5,088 bases of DNA, taken from assembly GCA_003354225.1 (NCBI GenBank), contig PIVH01000731.1:1-5088 (forward strand), given 5' to 3'. A program made the translations under genes and the position numbers. The notes under the pieces were generated by a model. It made no database searches and was not told where the DNA came from. It was given only the letters and a program-made list of their open reading frames with translations. Source of the DNA: Globobulimina sp. Its lineage: Eukaryota; Foraminifera; Rotaliida. This document shows, in pieces, positions 1 to 5,088 of the stretch (position 1 is the stretch's first letter; the number at the start of each line of letters is the position of its first letter).

Positions 1-302
1 GCCGAAAACAAAAAGTGCTTTTATAACGTGTGCTAATATTAGTAATATATAGACTTTAATATGGTTAATCAATCACAAAAGAAGTGTTTAGAAGTGTGAA
101 CCTAAAAACTCAATTACGTCATTCATGCAGAAAAATAATAAAAAAAAACATGTAAAATTAAACGAAAAACTATAATTATAAGGACCTTAATATTTCTTAG
201 AGTTTTGAAGAAAATTCTGGGCTCCGGTTAATATGAATTATGATAGGCTATCAATAATATAGTATACTTAAACTAGGCCCAAGATTTTATAAAAAACGAA
301 TT
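1..302. other. AT-rich non-coding stretch, no gene seen
   Basis: All three plus-strand frames hit stops within the first 60 bases or so, and I found no convincing coding frame on either strand. The stretch lies downstream of the stop codon of the minus-strand gene that ends at 303, so it probably holds that gene's 3' untranslated region and an intergenic spacer. On the plus strand an AATAAA-like signal runs into a nine-base A tract at about 137-148, but no plus-strand gene is visible upstream for it to serve. Small palindromes such as GATAGGCTATC (242-252) are short enough to be chance. No tRNA-like or other structured RNA pattern was recognised. Confidence 0.6.
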
Positions 303-1568
303 CTATCTATCAACAAATATTGTAACATTATTTATGTTTTCACCTCCCTCTATACTTTCTATTGTTGACATATGTTCTATTTCGACATTTGTGTCATGAC
401 TCTCATCATCTGCAACACATATTTTTTTATCATCATCCTGTAATTGAGCCAATTGAAGATTTGCATTCATTTCATTTGCATTGCCACTAAATTCACTCTC
501 ACCATTAAACATTGTTACACCTGGGACTGCCTTAGGACTCTTAGCTATATCCTTATTCATTTTCCTTTTATAAAATATAATACCAATTATAATGCCTGCC
601 ACAAAACATATCGCTGCAACACTCACAATCACCAAATATATTAAAATCTGGTTGTTTGTAGCAATTGCGACTGCTGAAGAACTAGTTTGCGATGTAGTAG
701 GAGTCATAAACGTAGTTGTGACGGTTGAAAGACTTGGAGTTGCTGTTGATTTCCAAGACTGTGTTGGAATGGATGTTGGTGAAAATGTCGTTTGGTCGAA
801 TGTTGTGGTAGTAAATGTGCTGGGAGTCGGAGATGACGAATACGCGATTTCGAATGAAAACACACCAAATGCTTTATTGCTCCCAACCTCATTGTTCATG
901 ATATATATATCCATTCCTTCATTCGCATCAAACGCACTATCAAATGTAGCGGTTATTAGCGTGTTTTGGGACTGTATACATTCATAATATACTTTATTAT
1001 TAATTGGATCATTGATTATATTAATGTTCAATGGCCATCGCAACCCGCGCAGATATGGTGTTTCTCCAATATCGTTCCATTGATTGTTATTTGATATTCT
1101 ATCCCATCGAGTATCGCCACTTTGGATAATATTATTTACAATATCATAATTTGTGGCTAATTCTGCGCCGTGATCATTTGGATATATTTTCCATGGAATG
1201 TCATTCTCCAAATTAATAACAACGCTAAAATATTTGTTGTTGTTTGAGCTGAATAAAATCAACATCGCACCAATTTGTGCGAAATTCGGAATAAATCCAT
1301 CGATTGTGATACTAAGTGTTGATTGGGAGGCAGCATTGAAGCCCAATTGGTTGGTTATCTGAAGTGCTATATCATAACCAATATGTGATATTGGATTTAC
1401 TATCCATTTGCCATTTAGGATGTTGACATTGGACGGAATTATTTGTACAGCTATTCCATTGTTTGTGATTGTAGATGCATTTATATCTGGATAGAATATA
1501 TATGCATCAATACATGATAACTGTAAAAATAGAAACATAAGCATGACGAATGCAGTTTTGGCTCCCAT
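303..1568 (-). CDS. Putative type I single-pass surface membrane protein with Ser/Thr/Pro stalk, family unknown
   Basis: This is an intact 421-residue ORF that ends in TAG. The first ATG is preferred because it has A at -3 and G at +4 and begins a clear signal peptide (about residues 1-22, hydrophobic core VMLMFLFLQL). Residues 23-243 form an ectodomain rich in alternating hydrophobic and polar residues, suggesting beta-strands. It has only one cysteine (C197), so no internal disulphide, and one N-glycosylation sequon (N30-A-S). Residues 244-300 are Ser/Thr/Pro-rich, as in O-glycosylated stalks. Residues 308-333 are one strong membrane helix, followed by KRK, which fits a cytoplasmic C-terminal side. 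The tail of about 88 residues is acidic with Gln/Asn-rich parts. I do not recognise the family. The strand pattern is compatible with a lectin-like jelly roll, but that is a guess. By layout it is a plasma-membrane receptor or adhesion-type protein. It is transcribed divergently from the dynactin gene, with 42 bp between start codons. Confidence 0.85.
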   Translation of the reverse strand: MGAKTAFVMLMFLFLQLSCIDAYIFYPDINASTITNNGIAVQIIPSNVNILNGKWIVNPISHIGYDIALQITNQLGFNAASQSTLSITIDGFIPNFAQIGAMLILFSSNNNKYFSVVINLENDIPWKIYPNDHGAELATNYDIVNNIIQSGDTRWDRISNNNQWNDIGETPYLRGLRWPLNINIINDPINNKVYYECIQSQNTLITATFDSAFDANEGMDIYIMNNEVGSNKAFGVFSFEIAYSSSPTPSTFTTTTFDQTTFSPTSIPTQSWKSTATPSLSTVTTTFMTPTTSQTSSSAVAIATNNQILIYLVIVSVAAICFVAGIIIGIIFYKRKMNKDIAKSPKAVPGVTMFNGESEFSGNANEMNANLQLAQLQDDDKKICVADDESHDTNVEIEHMSTIESIEGGENINNVTIFVDR

Positions 1569-1610
1569 GGTTTTTGCTATATAAAACCTTTGATTTAATA
1601 CTTAACCACC
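1569..1610. promoter_or_regulatory. 42-bp divergent spacer with a TATA-like element (candidate bidirectional promoter)
   Basis: This is the whole gap between the minus-strand start codon (1566-1568) and the plus-strand ATG at 1611. It contains TATATAAAA (1578-1586 on the plus strand). That element is only about 10 bp from one ATG and 24 bp from the other, too close for a conventional TATA box with a normal 5' leader. Both start codons are preceded by the same ACC context. Transcripts may have extremely short leaders, or promoter elements may lie inside the opposite gene. If the dynactin protein actually starts at 1675 or 1750, the available plus-strand spacer is longer. The promoter role is inferred from position only. 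Confidence 0.4.
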
Positions 1611-1778
1611 ATGAGTCAGCGACGACCGCCAACATCTGGTCCATCTGGATCATCCCAGCGCCATACATCCAGTCATGCATCAGCGCCTCGACGTCAAGCG
1701 TCACAACGTCGTTCCCTGCGTCCAGGTTTCGCATCGTCAAGCCTCGTCCATGGCTCTCGTGCAACAAAAATTAGCTGA
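1611..1778 (+). CDS. Short 55-codon ORF: likely true N-terminus of dynactin subunit 4 in another frame (or an upstream ORF)
   Basis: ATG at 1611 has a strong start context (ACCACC before it) and opens a 55-codon frame that stops at TGA 1776-1778. The product is basic and rich in Ser, Arg, Pro and Gln, beginning MSQRRPPTSGPSGSS, which looks like a natural disordered N-terminus. Its third codon positions are mixed. The same stretch read in the main dynactin frame has third positions dominated by C and G, unlike the rest of that gene. The main frame is +1 relative to this one and is open from 1615, so the two could be joined anywhere between about 1615 and 1778. Possible explanations are a miniature intron, a one-base sequence error (for example in the A5 run at 1766-1770), +1 ribosomal frameshifting, or a genuine overlapping uORF. 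Splicing out 1759-1774 would give a 670-residue dynactin subunit. Confidence 0.45.
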   Translation: MSQRRPPTSGPSGSSQRHTSSHASAPRRQASQRRSLRPGFASSSLVHGSRATKIS

Positions 1779-3639
1779 AATGGGAAGTTATGCTAAATAC
1801 TACAAAGCCATAACACAGAATCCATTTCAAGTTAAAATCCGCTGTGCCTGTGGTCGTTCTCGTAACATGGCCTGGATGTTTTTATGCACTTATTGTGCCA
1901 CTGGAACCAAAGTAGAAAAAGAAGCTAAATCCGATACATCCAATGCATTGTCCAAAGTAGCATCCACCAAAGAAGAAGATACTAAAAAACAAGCACCCAA
2001 AACAGAAGAAAAAACCCAAGCACACAAAACAGATACCGCACAACGTGCATATTTAAGTTGTGATTTATGCGCGCAAAAAATGACTGAATCCTATTATTGC
2101 CCGCATTGCTTAGCTGCGTACCCTGCTCATTATGTCAAATTACACACTCGGTGCACCCGTTGCGTATCCTGTCCAGTCTGTACTTCCCCGTTAGAAAAAA
2201 TCGTATATTCCGGCTCTTCCAGCTCCAAATCCAGCGATGTGAGTGACAGTAAAAGCAGTCGTACCAAGCCAAAAAAAGACGTGTATTTATACCAATGTCC
2301 ATTTTGTTTCTGGAGCTCCAATATTGTCGGTTTGGAAGCTTCCGAAAGTGAAGCACTGTTAGAAAATCTCAAGGAGAAATTAAAGCGGCCCGTCGAGGAA
2401 AAAACATTGATTATGAACGAGATCAAAAATAAATACTTGCAGATGAATGAAGAGCTACGCAAAGAAGAGGACCGCATCGAGAAAAGTAAACGTTTTCATA
2501 CCTATAAAGGTGGCCGCTCACTGTTCAGCAATGGGAAGAAGAAAAACGATTCAATGGACAAAAAAAGCAAAGTGAAAATCTCGTTGGCAGCGCCGCAACA
2601 TCAACATGGCAGACAACCGTCGATGCAAAGTGTAGAAACGCTCAATGCTTTGGAGACTATGAAGAAGAAATTGCGTAAGAAATTTGAAGTGAACCATGTA
2701 TTGAATACTGCGCGGGAACGCAATATTGAACCACCATTGGATCAACGTTACGTTTCCCAGTTTCATTTGCGTAATGTGTCACCGTTGGAACATCGCTTGA
2801 ACGATCCGCTGAATCAATATGTTGAAATGGACCGATATGTACCGCAGAGATTTCATTTAATGACCAAGGAATCGTACAAATGCCCCAGTGAGCATTGTGG
2901 CAAATATGTGTGTAAGCCGACGTTGCGAGGTCGTCAGGCCAATTATGATAAACGCACCGCAGTGTTGGACTATTTGCCACGGATTAACATCGAAATGAAG
3001 TCCGTGTCGGGCATGATCACTGGCAATAAGACTGAGATTGTAATCATGGTTCAAAATCGACATTTGTATGAGGCGAGTTTTAAATTTGACGCCAGTATTA
3101 ATGAAAATGATTTGTATTCCACCGCAAAGATATCGTGTTCATCGGAGTGGTTTGTGATAGATCCGGCGGACATTCATATTAAAGGAGGCAAACAAAAGGA
3201 TGTTACCAAGGCCAATGGGGATTATGTGAAGGGGAAAGAAGCGGGGATCACTTTTATTGTTGTGCCCAAACATTACAGTACGGGGCCGAGGAATGTCAAA
3301 TTCAGTGTACGCTGTGTGTTTAAAACAAAGTTGCAGTTGAAAGACGATAAGAGTACGGATAAGAGCTCGAGCAGCAGCGGGAGCGGTGGTGGCGGCAGCA
3401 GTGCTTCGGCAAAGGAGAAGAATAAAGCGCCATTGCTTGATACTCATTTGCCGTATATTTTAGATTTTGAATTGGGTGAAGCCAAATCACCGGATTCGTT
3501 GCAAGCTGGCTTACCGAATATAGCGGAACAGCCGAAACCAAAGGCACCTGAAAAGGAGAGGGATAATCAAAATCAAAATCAAAATCAACCACAACATAAA
3601 TCAAGAAAGTCGAATGAGAATATACCAACTAATATTTGA
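1675..3639 (+). CDS. DCTN4: Dynactin subunit 4 (p62) family protein
   Basis: Dynactin is the dynein cofactor that links the motor to cargo; p62 sits in the pointed-end complex of its Arp1 filament. The ORF gives 654 residues, against about 460 in human. Family signals in order: CxxC at 71/74 (FLCTYC); CxxC at 129/132; YYCPHC at 142/145; paired CxxC at 160/163 and 166/169 (RCTRCVSCPVC); YQCPFCFW at 208/211, matching the family's conserved Cys-pair-plus-Trp segment; a charged coiled-coil-like stretch at about 222-272; YVPQRFHLMTKESYKC (388-403), matching the family's PRHKHLL..RS..C region; LDYLPRINI (431-439); a beta-rich C-terminal half; and a terminal block at about 588-600 where animal proteins end. 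Lineage-specific additions are a Lys/Glu/Thr-rich insert (about 77-125), a Ser/Gly-rich linker (563-578) and a tail with Asn-Gln repeats. The start is uncertain: M1 (1675) and M26 (1750) have weak contexts, and an ORF in another frame starts at 1611. The stop is TGA at 3637-3639. Confidence 0.9.
   Translation: MHQRLDVKRHNVVPCVQVSHRQASSMALVQQKLAEMGSYAKYYKAITQNPFQVKIRCACGRSRNMAWMFLCTYCATGTKVEKEAKSDTSNALSKVASTKEEDTKKQAPKTEEKTQAHKTDTAQRAYLSCDLCAQKMTESYYCPHCLAAYPAHYVKLHTRCTRCVSCPVCTSPLEKIVYSGSSSSKSSDVSDSKSSRTKPKKDVYLYQCPFCFWSSNIVGLEASESEALLENLKEKLKRPVEEKTLIMNEIKNKYLQMNEELRKEEDRIEKSKRFHTYKGGRSLFSNGKKKNDSMDKKSKVKISLAAPQHQHGRQPSMQSVETLNALETMKKKLRKKFEVNHVLNTARERNIEPPLDQRYVSQFHLRNVSPLEHRLNDPLNQYVEMDRYVPQRFHLMTKESYKCPSEHCGKYVCKPTLRGRQANYDKRTAVLDYLPRINIEMKSVSGMITGNKTEIVIMVQNRHLYEASFKFDASINENDLYSTAKISCSSEWFVIDPADIHIKGGKQKDVTKANGDYVKGKEAGITFIVVPKHYSTGPRNVKFSVRCVFKTKLQLKDDKSTDKSSSSSGSGGGGSSASAKEKNKAPLLDTHLPYILDFELGEAKSPDSLQAGLPNIAEQPKPKAPEKERDNQNQNQNQPQHKSRKSNENIPTNI
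1759..1774 (+). other. Candidate 16-nt miniature intron in the dynactin 5' region
   Basis: GTGCAACAAAAATTAG begins with GT, ends in TTAG, is AT-rich and has a length of 1 mod 3. Removing it would join the frame that begins at 1611 to the conserved dynactin frame, giving ...VHGS-P-EMGSYAKYY. A second candidate, GTTTCGCATCGTCAAG (1726-1741, also 16 nt), would do the same and would keep MALVQQKLAEM, which looks like the start of a helix. Several longer GT-AG pairs ending at 1741 (22, 31, 34, 49 and 70 nt) also fit the frame, so the sequence alone does not decide. Introns of 15-16 nt are known in the ciliate Stentor, and of 18-21 nt in chlorarachniophyte nucleomorphs. Without transcript data this is a hypothesis. 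Confidence 0.25.
3565..3588 (+). repeat. AATCAA hexanucleotide repeat, four perfect copies
   Basis: Four uninterrupted AATCAA units lie near the 3' end of the dynactin coding region. They are in frame and encode the Asn-Gln alternation in the C-terminal tail (residues 631-638). Six is a multiple of three, so gain or loss of units would keep the frame. The tract is beyond the conserved dynactin domain and is probably a neutral, length-variable microsatellite. Confidence 0.85.
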
Positions 3640-3861
3640 TGATTTATTCGTTTTTATAATTGTTGTGCTTTGGGTATTTGTTTTTTTGTGTGCTTTGTCA
3701 TTGCTTTTTTGTATTTTTTGGTCATCGTTCAGTTGTTGTTTATCACCAAAAGCAAATCACAAGAACTATTCTCTGTTGAAAGCAGTTTTTGAGATTTTCT
3801 AAATTTAAAGTAGTACACTAAACGTTAATTTATATTTTAGCATCAACTTGAGCTGAGGAAT
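3640..3861 (+). other. T-rich 3' region of the dynactin gene and spacer to the CAP gene
   Basis: This 222-bp stretch begins after the dynactin TGA. Its first 140 bases are strongly T-rich, with runs of six to seven T (about 3681-3720), and no AATAAA was found on the plus strand. A 63-codon ORF (3614-3802) overlaps the dynactin 3' end in another frame. Its product is almost all F, L, V and I, as any T-rich sequence would give, so I read it as 3' UTR. Near the right end TTTATATTTTAG (3829-3840) resembles a 3' splice site, with CACTAAAC (3816-3823) upstream resembling a branch site. This could reflect a 5' UTR intron or a trans-splicing acceptor for the CAP gene, whose ATG lies 21 nt downstream of the AG. 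Confidence 0.5.
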
Positions 3862-5088
3862 ATGTTGATTGAGCTATTTATTGTCAGTATTTTTCCAATC
3901 CAAACATTAAGCGAAATACGAATCGAATCAGCAGGAACAATATTAAATGATAATGTATTTGAAGAATTTGGCGGCAGATCTCTTTTAACTTCGAATAGAA
4001 AATCATTTACAAATTCAGATAAACTCTCAATTCTTAATTATCATAATTATTATCGCAATTTAACAGCATCGGGATTTATAAGAAACCAACCAATCGCATC
4101 GAATATGAATGAATTATTTTGGGATTTGGGATTGGAAATAGTTGCAACGAAATATGCATCCAAATGTAGCCATAATCATAATTATCAACGAGTCTCTGAA
4201 TTAAATAATGTCAAAGAATTTGTGTCATGGAAATACGATTTGAATGGATTGACAATCGGAGAAACATTATACATTGGAAAACATAATGATATTTTAAATG
4301 GTGTGTTGTATGGAATTGATTTGTTTTTCGAAGAGCACAAAGATTATAATTATCAAACATTAGAATGTGATGAAAATGCGAGGTGGAATACCTGCGACCA
4401 TTATAAACAAATAATATCTGCAGATACTCGATATATTGGATGTGGCATCAATCATTGTGATGTGGTCAGCATTGATTCCATCAATTATTATAATGTTATT
4501 ATTTTTGTTTGTAATTACTTCCCCTCATTCGTATCCAGCCAAAAACCATATAAATCAGAAGGTGGTGTATGCTCTCAATGTGACAGTGATAGAATATGTG
4601 GCAAACACATCATCAATAAATCAGTAAATGTAAATGCACTTTGTTCCGGTTGTATGTCTGACTCATTTGTTTTTTGCAAAGACTCAAGTGATGTTTGTAA
4701 AAAATATAAATTGGAATGTGAGTCATCGCCAACATTTCAAAGTTTATGCAAAACATCATGTAACTCTCACAATTGCAGTGTCGCAAAAGAAATAGCAAAC
4801 TGTTGTTCCATCGGAATTGACAACACATTAAAATGTCCAATTGTATTATCTGAGGATGATCTAAACAAAGATACAAAATATGTGACAACCACAACCAAGA
4901 CAAGTGAGGGTGATATCACTGATATGAATATGTTTGAAAATACACAAAGTACAAATTATATTACTACCATGACAACTGATCATGATGGCGATGATATTGT
5001 AATACTACAATCTGAGAAAGATATGGTGTTTACCACAAATTCAACATTTACTCACAAGATTATTACAGAAATCGCTGTTATATTATCC
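3862..5088 (+). CDS. CAP/SCP-domain (CRISP/PR-1-like) secreted or surface protein with Cys-rich hinge-like region; 3' end beyond window
   Basis: The frame is open for 409 codons from ATG 3862 (A at -3) to the window edge; TAG at 3838-3840 lies upstream in frame. Residues 1-17 form a short hydrophobic signal peptide. The CAP domain covers about 56-230: YHNYYR (60-65), NELFWDLGLEIVATKYASKC (83-102), IGETLY (132-137) in place of the usual GEN, FFEEHKDY (155-162), CAP1 signature HYKQIISADTRYIGCG (180-195) and CAP2 signature FVCNYFP (215-221). All four cavity residues appear present by motif alignment: H106, E134, E158 and H180. PYKSEGGVCSQC (229-240) leads into a stretch with 14 cysteines (237-325), similar in layout to the CRISP hinge and perhaps ShKT-like at the end (LCKTSC). 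Then comes a Thr-rich, acidic region and, at the edge, a hydrophobic turn (IITEIAVIL) that may start a membrane helix. CAP proteins act outside cells, in lipid/sterol binding or host interaction; the role here is unknown. Confidence 0.85.
   Translation, partial: MLIELFIVSIFPIQTLSEIRIESAGTILNDNVFEEFGGRSLLTSNRKSFTNSDKLSILNYHNYYRNLTASGFIRNQPIASNMNELFWDLGLEIVATKYASKCSHNHNYQRVSELNNVKEFVSWKYDLNGLTIGETLYIGKHNDILNGVLYGIDLFFEEHKDYNYQTLECDENARWNTCDHYKQIISADTRYIGCGINHCDVVSIDSINYYNVIIFVCNYFPSFVSSQKPYKSEGGVCSQCDSDRICGKHIINKSVNVNALCSGCMSDSFVFCKDSSDVCKKYKLECESSPTFQSLCKTSCNSHNCSVAKEIANCCSIGIDNTLKCPIVLSEDDLNKDTKYVTTTTKTSEGDITDMNMFENTQSTNYITTMTTDHDGDDIVILQSEKDMVFTTNSTFTHKIITEIAVILS

Noticed and set aside
121-150. 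AATAAA-like signal and A tract as the 3' end of a plus-strand gene or a retroposed poly(A) tail
   Set aside because: No plus-strand coding sequence or element lies upstream in the window and no target-site duplication was seen. A-rich runs are expected at this base composition.
592-987. 131-codon plus-strand ORF
   Set aside because: It lies antisense to the stalk, membrane helix and ectodomain end of the minus-strand gene. Its Val-rich composition is what the complement of Thr/Ser/Asn-rich coding gives, and it has no recognisable motif.
2130-3628. Several minus-strand ORFs of 70-115 codons opposite the dynactin gene
   Set aside because: They are shadows of a well-supported conserved gene, have no motifs and overlap one another in different frames.
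3614-3802. 62-residue hydrophobic ORF with a membrane-like segment
   Set aside because: It overlaps the dynactin 3' end in another frame, and its F/L/V/I content follows from the T-rich sequence. The start has no support and no family is recognisable.
3801-3840. Upstream coding exon for the CAP gene joined by a 17-nt intron at 3824-3840
   Set aside because: The frame before the putative intron meets TAA at 3806-3808 with no ATG in between, so it cannot supply a start. Only a non-coding 5' exon would remain possible.
4436-4903. Plus-strand 63-codon and minus-strand 96-codon ORFs inside the CAP gene
   Set aside because: Both overlap the CAP domain and Cys-rich module, whose frame is strongly supported by signatures. 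Neither has independent evidence.
1-5088. CRISPR array, insertion sequence, integrated virus, tRNA or rRNA, or a variant genetic code
   Set aside because: No spaced direct repeats, terminal inverted repeats, transposase or capsid motifs, or tRNA/rRNA signatures were seen. The ORFs are readable with the standard code.

Overview
The window is nuclear DNA from a single-celled eukaryote with a compact, AT-rich genome that uses the standard code: the two complete genes stop at TAG and TGA. The central gene encodes dynactin subunit 4 (p62), which only eukaryotes have. Its neighbours encode signal-peptide proteins with Ser/Thr-rich stretches typical of protist surface proteins. I cannot name the species. 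Very close gene spacing and a possible 16-nt intron are compatible with a lineage having miniature introns, but do not prove it.

Layout, left to right. 1-302 is AT-rich with no gene I can support. 303-1568 (minus) is an intact 421-residue type I membrane protein: signal peptide, ectodomain of about 220 residues, Ser/Thr/Pro stalk, one transmembrane helix and an acidic 88-residue tail. Only 42 bp (1569-1610) separate its start codon from a well-placed ATG at 1611 on the plus strand. 1611/1675-3639 (plus) is dynactin subunit 4. Its N-terminus is split between two frames: a plausible Ser/Arg/Pro-rich start at 1611 lies in another frame from the conserved body, so a tiny intron, a frameshift, a sequence error or an upstream ORF must be considered. 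3640-3861 is a T-rich 3' region and spacer. 3862-5088 (plus) is an open reading frame that runs off the right edge. It encodes a secreted or membrane-anchored CAP/SCP (CRISP/PR-1-like) protein with a Cys-rich hinge-like module and a Thr-rich stretch.

The dynactin gene is a cytoplasmic housekeeping gene, while both neighbours encode proteins routed through the secretory pathway. Nothing suggests that the three act in one pathway. The features most worth a second look are the dynactin 5' frame break, the 42-bp divergent spacer, the lineage-specific insert inside the dynactin zinc-binding region, and the two surface-type proteins.
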